A DNA stretch of 43,143 nucleotides from Kiritimatiellia bacterium (GTDB lineage Bacteria; Verrucomicrobiota; Kiritimatiellia; RFP12; UBA1067). The notes under the pieces are model-generated. The model worked only from the letters and a program-made list of their open reading frames with translations. It was not told the DNA's origin and did no database searches. Below are positions 33,586 to 41,303 of the stretch, piece by piece. The number at the start of each line of letters is the position of its first letter. Positions within the stretch are counted from its first letter, which is position 1. The stretch is from assembly GCA_017450695.1 (NCBI GenBank), contig JAFSTA010000233.1, positions 1 to 43,143 of the forward strand, in the 5' to 3' direction. A program made the translations under genes and the position numbers.

Positions 33586-34707
33586 ATGCAAAGCAATGTC
33601 ATATCAGTGAACACATTCGACACGGTCGATGTGAAGGAAGACCAGAAGACCGAGTTCAAGACCTCGATTTTCTTTGATCCGGAGACACATTCTCCAGGTG
33701 TCAAGCAGATGTCGAAAATTGCGCGGACGATGGCCGCATTCATGAACGCGGATGGAGGTATGCTGTATGTAGGCGTTACGGACGACAAGCAGATCAAGGG
33801 GATCGAAGGGGATTTGGAAGCTCTTGAGCTGTCAACGACTGCGCTTGTCGCCCATTCATCGCGTCATAGTGACAAGGGATGCGTCTATTATGCCACGCCG
33901 GATCATTATGAACTGAAGATCAGGGCAATCGCAAAGGCTTTCCTGGGTAATAACGCGTCCAAGTACATCGGAAGCATCCTCGTCAAGAAAATGGGCGGGA
34001 AACCGGTGTGCAGGATTGAGTTGAAACCCTGTCCGAAGGATGAGTTTGTGTATGCCTACTGGCACAATCCCGTGACGCATGTGGAAGTTGCCGAGATCAT
34101 CGTGCGCACAGGCAACCAGAACACGAGGCTGGAAGGCGAGAAACGCGACGAGTTTGTGACGGAGCGCGTGAAGGCCGGGTTCGACGCGCAGCTGAAGGCG
34201 GTGCGCGAATCCGTGGCGGCGGCAGGAACGGGAGCGCACGGCGCGGATGCCGTCCTGGCGTCTGTGCGGGAACTGCTTGCGAAAATTGACGCCCAGCACG
34301 TGCAGGGGGAGAAGATCACCGTGAGCGGCGGTCAACCGTTCACGGAGGAGGCCGTCACGGCAACGAAGAGGCCGAAGGCGCTCGCGTGGGAGGGACAGCA
34401 TTACGCCGAGGTGAGCGGCTGGCAAGAACTGGTGCTGAAGGTGCTGGAGAAGCTGCAGGAGATTGACGCGGCGAAGTTCGACGAGCTGGCCGGGCGGAAA
34501 GAATTCCTGAAGCAGCTCATCCGGATTCGGAAGCCGAAAGAAAAGCACCCGGAATGCTATCCGGTGAAGTTCGGTGCGGAAGGGAAGGTGCGCATCAAGA
34601 AGTCGCTCGGAAACAAGGTCTATCTCTGGCAGGAGGACAAGGTGTTGCGCAAGATCATCGCGGCATTCGGTGTCGATGTCTCGAAATTCATGTTCGTGGC
34701 CGGGTGA
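33586..34707 (+). CDS. AlbA_2/Schlafen-type DNA-binding domain protein
   Basis: 373 residues from ATG 33586 with GGAGA at good spacing, starting 25 bases after the PLD-helicase stop. Residues about 15-150 carry the AlbA_2 pattern: ESKTS-like EFKTSIFFD, KIARTMAAFMNADGGMLYVGVTDDKQIKGIEGD, and later VCRIELKPC and IIVRTGNQNTRL. The middle (about 185-250) is a likely coiled region. The C-terminal 100 residues (WQELVLKVLEKLQE, KEFLKQLIRIRKPKEKHPEC, FMFVAG) form a separate basic domain of the kind found in restriction-system accessory proteins. It probably belongs to the same operon as the helicase. Whether it is a nuclease, a regulator or a specificity helper cannot be told. Confidence 0.8.
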   Translation: MQSNVISVNTFDTVDVKEDQKTEFKTSIFFDPETHSPGVKQMSKIARTMAAFMNADGGMLYVGVTDDKQIKGIEGDLEALELSTTALVAHSSRHSDKGCVYYATPDHYELKIRAIAKAFLGNNASKYIGSILVKKMGGKPVCRIELKPCPKDEFVYAYWHNPVTHVEVAEIIVRTGNQNTRLEGEKRDEFVTERVKAGFDAQLKAVRESVAAAGTGAHGADAVLASVRELLAKIDAQHVQGEKITVSGGQPFTEEAVTATKRPKALAWEGQHYAEVSGWQELVLKVLEKLQEIDAAKFDELAGRKEFLKQLIRIRKPKEKHPECYPVKFGAEGKVRIKKSLGNKVYLWQEDKVLRKIIAAFGVDVSKFMFVAG

Positions 34708-34736
34708 GTACGGGGCAATAAGTGGCTGCGGGGCTT

Positions 34737-34799
34737 TGGATGGTTAAAAGATTAAATGGTTAAATCGCCGCTGACGCGGCTTTAAATCAGCCTGATCCG
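34737..34799. repeat. TTAAA-array plus hairpin, right border of the defence island
   Basis: Units GGTTAAAA, GATTAAAT and GGTTAAAT (exact 8-base period) are followed by GCCGC/GCGGC (34767-34780, loop TGAC) and TTTAAAT, then CAGCCTGATCCG. Same order and orientation as at 24112-24184. The hairpin plus T-rich tail could terminate the AlbA_2 transcript. Confidence 0.8.
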
Positions 34800-35116
34800 C
34801 TCCGCCGCGTCCTCCGTAGCCTTGCGTAGGATGGATCGCGTCCGCCTTGTCCCGACGCCTGTTCTCGGGGAACGTGTTCTTAGAGCGGGGGGGCGGCGTG
34901 TAGCGCGTTTTACGTTAGAAATAATAAAGGGGATTTACAATCAGGAACTCCGAAATCCAAATCCGGTAAATGACCATAAATCCCCAAACACGTTTTTCAT
35001 CATAGCAGAATTTTTTCGCAGGTGTAAATAGGGAATTGAAGATGGTTCAAAAATTGTGGATGAGTAAGAAAGGGGAACCGTTGCCTGTTTGTCATGGAAC
35101 TCCCCGTTTAAGGCGG

Positions 35117-35230
35117 ACGCGCATGTTGTGTGTTCAGCAATGCGGACGCGACGAGTCGCGTCCCTCCCATCCTCCGTATGAGGCGAATCGGAAACGCGCA
35201 TGTTGTGTATTCAGCAATGCGGACGCGACG
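35117..35230. repeat. Two 37-base direct repeats with a GGACGCG hairpin
   Basis: Copies at 35117-35153 and 35194-35230 differ at one position and are offset by 77 bases. Each ends in GCGGACGCGACG. The first copy extends into a perfect GGACGCG/CGCGTCC hairpin at 35144-35163 with loop ACGAGT. The rest of the 34800-35342 gap shows no gene. Confidence 0.9.
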
Positions 35231-35292
35231 GGGCGTGCCCATCCCTTTCATGTTGTTGCCGAAAGCATGAGATTTTTTTGCCAATCTTGATA

Positions 35293-35321
35293 TTTCAATT
35301 TTGTGGTTGAAATGCTATTCT
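35293..35321 (+). promoter_or_regulatory. Probable promoter of the sugar-acid operon
   Basis: TATTCT (35316-35321) lies 17 bases after TTTCAA (35293-35298). The -35 is weak; the surroundings are A/T-rich compared with the flanks. Transcription would start about 15 bases before the dehydratase ATG. Confidence 0.4.
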
Positions 35322-35342
35322 ATTGGCCTGGAGATGAAAGCG

Positions 35343-36671
35343 ATGAATGTGAATCAAATCAATCCTTCCACTTTACGGATTACCGATGTGCGTTTTGCCG
35401 ACATTGACGGCGCGCCGAAACGTTGCACGTTGATCAAGGTCTATACGAACCAGGGGCTGATCGGTTACGGCGAAGTGCGCGACGCTTCGAGCCGTACCTA
35501 TGCCGCGATGCTGAAGAGCCGGATTCTCGGTGAGAATCCGTGCAACATCGAGAAGATTTTCCGCCGGATCAAGCAGTTTGGCGGTCACTCGCGTCAGGCG
35601 GGCGGCGTCTGCGGGATCGAGGTCGCGCTTTGGGACCTGGCCGGCAAGGCGTGGGGCGTTCCCGTCTGGCAACTGCTGGGCGGCAAGTTCCGCGACGAGG
35701 TTCGGATTTACTGCGACACCGACTCGGAGGGTGGCGGTCGCGACATGGGACAGGCGCTGGTGGAACGCATGAAAAAAGGCTTCACCTATCTGAAGATGGA
35801 TCTCGGCATTGAGCTGTTGATGAATCAGCCGGGGTGTCTCAGCGCACCTCTCGGTTTCCTGGAGACGATGAAGCGCGAGAAGAAGGTTTTCGTCACGCCG
35901 CACGGGTCGATCAATCCCGCCGCGATGCGTGGTGAGGCCTACGAGTTGTTCAGCACGGCGCATCCGTTCACGGGCATCCACATCACCGAGGCGGGACTGG
36001 ACTATCTGGAGAACTACATGGCGGAGGTCCGCAAGGAAATCGGAAGCGAAATTCCGATTGCCATCGACCATCTGGGGCACATCCCGTTGGAGGACTGCAT
36101 CGCGTTGGGGCGCCGGCTGGAGAAGTACCATTTGGGCTGGATGGAGGATCCGTTGCCTTGGCAGATGACCGATCAGTACGTCCGTCTCTCCCGCGCACAG
36201 AACACGCCGCTGGGGACGGGCGAGGACATCTACCTGAAGGAAAACTTCCTGCCGCTCTTGCAGTCCGGTTCGCTCGCTGTGGTGCATCCGGATGTGTTGA
36301 CGGCGGGCGGTATCGGCGAGACGAAGAAGATCGGCGACTTGGCGGAATCTTACGGCGCGGCGATGGCGATCCACATGGCGGAAAGCCCGATTGCCTGCAT
36401 GGCGGCGGTCCATGTCGCGGCGGCAACTCGGAACTTCACCGCGCTGGAAGTCCACTCCGTGGATGTCCCGTGGTGGGAGGATCTGGTGAAGGGGCTTCCC
36501 AAGCCACTGATCCAAAACGGATTTATCGCCGTTCCCGACGCACCCGGCCTGGGGATCGAGTTGCTGAACGAAGAACTGATTACGGAGAAGCGCCATGCCG
36601 ACTTCCCGACGCCGTGGAACCCCACCGACGAGTGGGACGGCGAATGGGCGAATGACCGGCAGTGGAGTTAA
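35343..36671 (+). CDS. Enolase-superfamily (mandelate racemase/muconate lactonising) dehydratase
   Basis: 442 residues from ATG 35343, with GGAG nine bases upstream. N-terminal capping domain: RITDVRFADIDGAPKRCTLIKVYT and LIGYGEVRDASS. Barrel: the metal ligands are in IPIAIDHLGH (D), LGWMEDPLP (E) and GTGEDIYL (E), with a possible histidine base in AMAIHMAES. The usual KxK base motif is present as YLKMDLG (K-x-D), so one of the two lysines is missing, as in some sugar-acid dehydratases. It would remove water from an aldonic or uronic-type acid to give a 2-keto-3-deoxy acid. The acid is not readable. First gene of the 35343-41192 run, in front of a transporter, a xylanase, an SDR and an RraA-like aldolase. 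Confidence 0.88.
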   Translation: MNVNQINPSTLRITDVRFADIDGAPKRCTLIKVYTNQGLIGYGEVRDASSRTYAAMLKSRILGENPCNIEKIFRRIKQFGGHSRQAGGVCGIEVALWDLAGKAWGVPVWQLLGGKFRDEVRIYCDTDSEGGGRDMGQALVERMKKGFTYLKMDLGIELLMNQPGCLSAPLGFLETMKREKKVFVTPHGSINPAAMRGEAYELFSTAHPFTGIHITEAGLDYLENYMAEVRKEIGSEIPIAIDHLGHIPLEDCIALGRRLEKYHLGWMEDPLPWQMTDQYVRLSRAQNTPLGTGEDIYLKENFLPLLQSGSLAVVHPDVLTAGGIGETKKIGDLAESYGAAMAIHMAESPIACMAAVHVAAATRNFTALEVHSVDVPWWEDLVKGLPKPLIQNGFIAVPDAPGLGIELLNEELITEKRHADFPTPWNPTDEWDGEWANDRQWS

Positions 36672-36724
36672 CCGCCGCAACCTTGCGGAGGCGATGATAC
36701 CGAAACCGACGAGAGGAAGAAGAA

Positions 36725-37984
36725 ATGGAAACGAGAAATTCGAACTACAAATGGTTGGCGCTTGCGTTGTTGTGGGTGGCGTTCTTCCTGCAGCAGGGAA
36801 CGCGGCAGGTGTTCAGTGCCACGCTCAGCTCGATCCAGGGATCGCTGGCCGTGACTCCGGCGCAGATCGGTCTGGTCGCGACCATCTTCACGTTTGCCTA
36901 CGGGTTGAGCGTGCCGTTCGCGGGCGTCGCGGCTGACCTGCTGAACCGCAAGTGGATGGTGGTCTCGGGTGTGTTCGTCTTCTGCCTCGGAATCTTCGCG
37001 TCGGGGTTTGTTTCTGCGCTCGGACTCCTGATCGTTACCTACGGTTTGCTCAACGGCTTCGGGCAGTCGTTCTACTATCCGTCGGCGACCTCCATCATCA
37101 GCCAGTTGCACAAGGAGACGCGCGCGACGGCGCTTTCCATTTTGCAGATGGGGCTGTACACCGGTATCATCGGATGCAGCGCGGCGGCGGGATTCTTGGC
37201 GGAGTCGGGAACGGACGGCTGGCGCACGGCGTTTCGCATTTTCGGCGGCATCGGCATCTTGTGGGCGGTTGCGCTGGTTTTCCTGTTGAAGGACACGCGT
37301 CCCGCAAAGGCGCAGCCGCAATCGCTGGGTGACAACACCGCTGCCGTTCCCGAACGCAAGGCTTCGCTCGGCGAGGCGTTCGGCGTCTTCATTTCCAATC
37401 CCGCCGCCGTGATGCTGGCGGTGGGGCTGGGCATGATGATCTATGTGGATGTCGGATTCAAGACGTGGATGCCCAACCATCTCCAGGATACGTTCCAGTT
37501 GGCGAAGGGACCGGCGGCGCTGAACGCGGTGCTGTGGCACTACCTGGGCGCGTTCGTGGGCGTGACGCTGGGCGGACGCATCTCGGATCAGCTGGTGGCG
37601 AAACGTCCCTCCGTGCGCATGGAGACGAACATTCTCGGTCTCGCGTGCGCCGTGCCGTTCATCGTGTGGATGGCGTATGCACCTTCGCTGATCGCCTGTT
37701 GCGTGGCGATGGCACTCTTCGGTGTCTTCCGCGGCGTCTATGACTCGAACCTCATGGCTTCGCTGTTCGACATCATCCCGCAACGTTACCATGCCTCCGG
37801 TGCCGGCATCATGCTCTGCTTCGGATTCGTGTTCGGTTCAACCTCGCCGACGGTTCTGGGCATTTTGAAGGAGCGCTTCTCGTCCGCAACGGGACTTGCC
37901 TCGCTTGCCGCATTCTACCTTGCAGGGGCAGCCGTGATCTTCCTCGCCCGGCGTGTTTTCTTCTGCCGCAAGAAAGTGGCGTAA
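36725..37984 (+). CDS. MFS transporter, probable sugar-acid uptake
   Basis: 419 residues with twelve hydrophobic segments, beginning WLALALLWVAFFLQQGTRQV. The conserved loop between helices 2 and 3 is GVAADLLNRKWMVVSG and its repeat between 8 and 9 is GRISDQLVAKRPSVRM. GAGGAAGAAGAA precedes the ATG. It resembles the anion:cation and organophosphate antiporter-like branches that carry sugar acids such as galactonate or hexuronates. It lies 53 bases after the dehydratase and ends before the xylanase, so it probably imports the acid the dehydratase uses. Specificity is inferred from context only. Confidence 0.85.
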   Translation: METRNSNYKWLALALLWVAFFLQQGTRQVFSATLSSIQGSLAVTPAQIGLVATIFTFAYGLSVPFAGVAADLLNRKWMVVSGVFVFCLGIFASGFVSALGLLIVTYGLLNGFGQSFYYPSATSIISQLHKETRATALSILQMGLYTGIIGCSAAAGFLAESGTDGWRTAFRIFGGIGILWAVALVFLLKDTRPAKAQPQSLGDNTAAVPERKASLGEAFGVFISNPAAVMLAVGLGMMIYVDVGFKTWMPNHLQDTFQLAKGPAALNAVLWHYLGAFVGVTLGGRISDQLVAKRPSVRMETNILGLACAVPFIVWMAYAPSLIACCVAMALFGVFRGVYDSNLMASLFDIIPQRYHASGAGIMLCFGFVFGSTSPTVLGILKERFSSATGLASLAAFYLAGAAVIFLARRVFFCRKKVA

Positions 37985-38155
37985 CCGTCAGCCAGAACGG
38001 GCATGAACATGAAGTCAAATCCCCCTGTTCCTTTTTCACGCCAACGATTCTTCTTTCATGCAGAGACGCGGAGAGGCGAAGATTCTGCCAATTTGCGGCG
38101 GTTTACAACAACGCGTGTCAATCTAGGGGAGTCCGCCGCCCGCGTTCGCACGGAA

Positions 38156-39607
38156 ATGGATCGCTCCCGCGCCTATGCGGGCGGATGGCATTCCCGAGTC
38201 ATCCGTGTATTCCGTGTCGGGGAAGTTGCCTCCGCGTTTCTCCTGTGTATCAGCGCGGTCTCCAGTCTCGCGGCGGAGGCGAAGTCACCCCTCACCGGCG
38301 AGGAATTGGGCGCCGCCTACCAGGCGCAGTGGAATCGTCAGCTGAACGCCGAGATCGACGCGCGCATTGAGAAGTTCCGTAAGGGGGATGCCGTGGCAAA
38401 GGGATTCGCTCCGGGATCGACCGTTCGCATTCGGCAAGTGGAAAGCGCCTTTCTGTTCGGCGCGAATCTCTTCAACTTCGACCAGTTCCCGGACCATGAG
38501 AAAAACCTGAAGTACCAGCAGGGATTCCGCAACCTGTTCAATGCCGCGACGATCGGTTTCTACTGGAAGAACTTCGAGCCGTTACGCGGGCAGAACCGTT
38601 TCCTGCCGGGGCCGCATGACGCGGAATCGTTCTGGGCGACTTGTCCGAACCCGACCGCGCAGAACGAATGGCGTCGTCCCGCGCCGGAACCGCTCTTGCG
38701 CTACTGCGAGGGAAACGGGATTTCCGTACATGGTCACGTGATGATCTATCCGCCGTTTCATCCCGCCTGGCTGGCGCAGTTGCACGGCGCGGAGTTGGAG
38801 GCCGCCTACGCCCAACGCATCCGCGACCTCGCGGCGTTCTACAAGGGGCGGATTCCGCAGTGGGACATCGTGAACGAAAGCGTCAACCGCAGTTGCACGC
38901 CCGACGCACCGAACGACGACATCTGCTGGGGTCGGAAACAGCTGGAAGTCCCGAAGGACTACACCTTTGTCTGCTTCAAAGAGGCGGAGAAAATGCTGCC
39001 GCCGGAAGTCAAGCTGGTGATCAACGATTCGTGGCGTCCGATCTATCCGCCGTTCATCCGTTCGCTGCTCAAGCGTGGCGCGAAGATTGATGTCGTCGGT
39101 ATCCAGATGCACATCTTCACCAAGCAGGCCGCCGCGCAGATCGCGCGAGGGGAGAAGGTTACGCCGAACAATACCTCGTGGAATCCCGCCGACCAGATTC
39201 AGATGCTGAAACAACTGGACACGCTCGGTCGTCCGATCCACCTGAGCGAGATCACCATCCCGGCGCCGGAGGAGAATGCACGCGGGGAGGATATCCAGGC
39301 TCGGTTGTTGCGCGACAACTACCGTCTCTGGTTCTCCTGGCCGACGATCAACCGCATTACGTACTGGAACGTCGTGGATCATGTCGGGATGGAGATTCTC
39401 CCATCGGGATTCTTTGCGCGGGATATGCGGCCCAAGGCTGTCGCCTGGGCGCTTGACCGCTTGGTCAACCACGAGTGGCGCACAAACATGACCTCTCCGG
39501 CGGATGCCGATGGAACGGTGCGTTTTCGCGGATTCAAGGGAAAGTATCTGTTGACCGGAACGGGGACCGACGGGAAACCGTTGGATTTGGCCATTACGGT
39601 AGAGTGA
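38156..39607 (+). CDS. GH10 endo-1,4-beta-xylanase, exported
   Basis: The catalytic part is complete: GHVMIYPPFHPAWL, QWDIVNESVNRS with the acid/base glutamate, LVINDSWRP, VGIQMHIFTKQ, and PIHLSEITIPAP with the nucleophile glutamate. It would cut xylan chains outside the cytoplasm. The start is uncertain. The frame is open from 38003, but its first 45 codons lie in intergenic-repeat-like sequence (GCAGAGACGCGGAGAGGCG and similar), and no start has a ribosome-binding site. From ATG 38156 there is a long basic leader and then a signal segment (ASAFLLCISAVSSLAAEA). Either start gives the same mature enzyme. A C-terminal tail of about 40 residues (TVRFRGFKGKYLLTG) looks like a small beta domain. 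Confidence 0.88.
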   Translation: MDRSRAYAGGWHSRVIRVFRVGEVASAFLLCISAVSSLAAEAKSPLTGEELGAAYQAQWNRQLNAEIDARIEKFRKGDAVAKGFAPGSTVRIRQVESAFLFGANLFNFDQFPDHEKNLKYQQGFRNLFNAATIGFYWKNFEPLRGQNRFLPGPHDAESFWATCPNPTAQNEWRRPAPEPLLRYCEGNGISVHGHVMIYPPFHPAWLAQLHGAELEAAYAQRIRDLAAFYKGRIPQWDIVNESVNRSCTPDAPNDDICWGRKQLEVPKDYTFVCFKEAEKMLPPEVKLVINDSWRPIYPPFIRSLLKRGAKIDVVGIQMHIFTKQAAAQIARGEKVTPNNTSWNPADQIQMLKQLDTLGRPIHLSEITIPAPEENARGEDIQARLLRDNYRLWFSWPTINRITYWNVVDHVGMEILPSGFFARDMRPKAVAWALDRLVNHEWRTNMTSPADADGTVRFRGFKGKYLLTGTGTDGKPLDLAITVE

Positions 39608-39630
39608 CGGAAGTTGGAAAGGAGAAAGAA

Positions 39631-40419
39631 ATGGATAAAGACGATGTCCAGTTGGCAAAGCGTTTTGACTTGCACGGAAAGACCGCGCTTGTCACCGGAT
39701 CGGCGCGCGGGATTGGTCGCGCCATCGCGATCGGCTTGGCGGAGTACGGCTGCCGCGTGATCGTACACGGTTCCCGCGACAGCGAACCTTTGCGCACGGC
39801 GTTGGAAAAGGTGAGGCAGTTCTCACCGGATAGCTTCTCGATTTACGCCGATCTGGGAAGCCGCGAGGCGGTTGAAGCGATGCTTCAGGAAATCGCGGGC
39901 AAAGGGGTGTCGCCCGACATCCTCGTGGCGAACGCCTCCGTGCAGTACCGCGTTCCATGGGACAAGATCACCGAGGAAGAGGCGTTGACGCAGATGCGCA
40001 TCAACTTCCACGCCACCCTGCAGCTGGTGCAGGGGTTGGCGCCCGCGATGATCGAGCGGAAATGGGGACGCATCGTGGCCGTCGGCAGCGTGCAGGAACG
40101 TCGCCCGCATCCGCAGATGGCGGTCTATGCGGCGAGCAAGGGGGCACAGGAAAATCTGGTCCGCAACCTTGCCTTCCAGTTCGCGCAGTACCGCGTGACA
40201 GTGAACAATCTCTGTCCCGGCGTTTTCGCGACCGACCGCAACGCCGAGGCGCTTGACAACCCGGTCTATGCGAAGCAGGTCACGGACGCGATTCCCATGC
40301 ATGACTACGCGCTCCCGGCAGATGCCGCCGGTGCCGCGCTCCTGCTCTGCTCGGAGGCGGGACGGTATATCACGGGGGCGACCCTGATGATCGACGGCGG
40401 ACTCAGTCTGCCCAAATGA
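39631..40419 (+). CDS. Short-chain dehydrogenase/reductase (SDR)
   Basis: 262 residues from ATG 39631 with AAAGGAG upstream. The cofactor motif TALVTGSARGIGRAIAIGLA and the catalytic S..YxxxK set (VGSVQERRPHPQMAVYAASKGAQENL) are complete. NNLCPGVFATDRN and YITGATLMIDGGLSL complete the classical SDR pattern. It is nearest in style to gluconate 5-dehydrogenase and other sugar-acid dehydrogenases. Between the xylanase (23 bases) and the RraA-like gene (23 bases), it most likely oxidises or reduces a hydroxyl of the same sugar acid. Confidence 0.92.
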   Translation: MDKDDVQLAKRFDLHGKTALVTGSARGIGRAIAIGLAEYGCRVIVHGSRDSEPLRTALEKVRQFSPDSFSIYADLGSREAVEAMLQEIAGKGVSPDILVANASVQYRVPWDKITEEEALTQMRINFHATLQLVQGLAPAMIERKWGRIVAVGSVQERRPHPQMAVYAASKGAQENLVRNLAFQFAQYRVTVNNLCPGVFATDRNAEALDNPVYAKQVTDAIPMHDYALPADAAGAALLLCSEAGRYITGATLMIDGGLSLPK

Positions 40420-40442
40420 TTTCCGAAAACAAGGAGAAAGCC

Positions 40443-41192
40443 ATGAGCGAAGAAGAAGGAATGCTTCAAAAAGAAGCCAAGATGATGAAGTTGGAAAACC
40501 TGATCCGTGAGCGGGAAGGGATTTCTACGAAGGAATTTCCGATTCCCGTCGAGGAACTGCTGGCACGCTACGAGCAGCTCTACACGGGGGCGATCAGCGA
40601 CGTGATGCGCGAGTTCTGCCTGTTGGACCAGGCGATGCCGGGATACCTGCAGCCGCTTCGCTTCGAGGATGTCCGTGCCGGTATCGCTTTCACCGTGAAG
40701 AGTTCGCCGAACGTGCAGATCACCGGCGAGATGACTTTCCGCACGAAGATGCTTGACGACATGGGGCCGAACCACTTCGTCGTCTGGGACACCTCGCACG
40801 ATGAGAAGGCGACGCTTTGGGGCGGCGTGATGACCGCCACCGCCTACGGGAAAGGCGTTCGTGGCGCGGTGATCGACGGTGGCATCCGCGACACGAAGCA
40901 GATTCTTGAAAAACCGTTCCCCGTGTTCTACAAGTACCGCATCCCCAATGGCTCCTTGAGCCGTTGCCTCATCACGCACTACCAGATCCCGATCAAGATC
41001 GGCGATGTGCTGGTCAAACCCGGTGACGTGATCTTCGGCGATTGCGACGGCGTACTCTGCGTCCCGCGTGACATCGCCTACGATGTGCTGCTGCGTGCCG
41101 AGGAAATCCGCGCCAACGAAAAGAAGATCTTCAGTTGGGTCGCCAACGGCGAATCCATTCACCAGATCACCGAAAAAGGCGGCTACTTCTGA
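40443..41192 (+). CDS. RraA/HMG-aldolase family protein, probable 2-keto acid aldolase
   Basis: 249 residues from ATG 40443 with AAGGAG upstream. The family core is complete: TGAISDVMREF, GGVMTATAYGKGVRGAVIDGGIRDTKQI (with the metal- and pyruvate-binding R-D pair) and KIGDVLVKPGDVIFGDCDGVLCVPRD. In this family, enzymes cleave 4-hydroxy-4-methyl-2-oxoglutarate or oxaloacetate with a divalent metal; others only inhibit RNase E. Here the position after a dehydratase and an SDR makes aldol cleavage of a 2-keto-3-deoxy sugar acid the best guess. An N-terminal extension of about 40 residues is charged and helical. It is the last gene before a 12-bp palindrome. Confidence 0.88.
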   Translation: MSEEEGMLQKEAKMMKLENLIREREGISTKEFPIPVEELLARYEQLYTGAISDVMREFCLLDQAMPGYLQPLRFEDVRAGIAFTVKSSPNVQITGEMTFRTKMLDDMGPNHFVVWDTSHDEKATLWGGVMTATAYGKGVRGAVIDGGIRDTKQILEKPFPVFYKYRIPNGSLSRCLITHYQIPIKIGDVLVKPGDVIFGDCDGVLCVPRDIAYDVLLRAEEIRANEKKIFSWVANGESIHQITEKGGYF

Positions 41193-41208
41193 GGTGGCTT
41201 ACCGTTCG

Positions 41209-41268
41209 GTGCCGCGCCATGTGGGGGATCTTGGGCTTGCTCCTCCCGCGCCAAGAATGGCGCGGCAC
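41209..41268. terminator. Palindrome between converging genes, possible two-way terminator
   Basis: GTGCCGCGCCAT (41209-41220) and ATGGCGCGGCAC (41257-41268) form perfect 12-bp arms. The right half also contains its own CGCGCCA/TGGCGCG hairpin (41248-41265). A T-run lies at 41283-41288 on the plus strand. The arms face both the aldolase and the esterase gene ends. Confidence 0.55.
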
Positions 41269-41303
41269 AGAACAGGTGAATGCTTTTTTATCGTAGCATT
41301 CGC

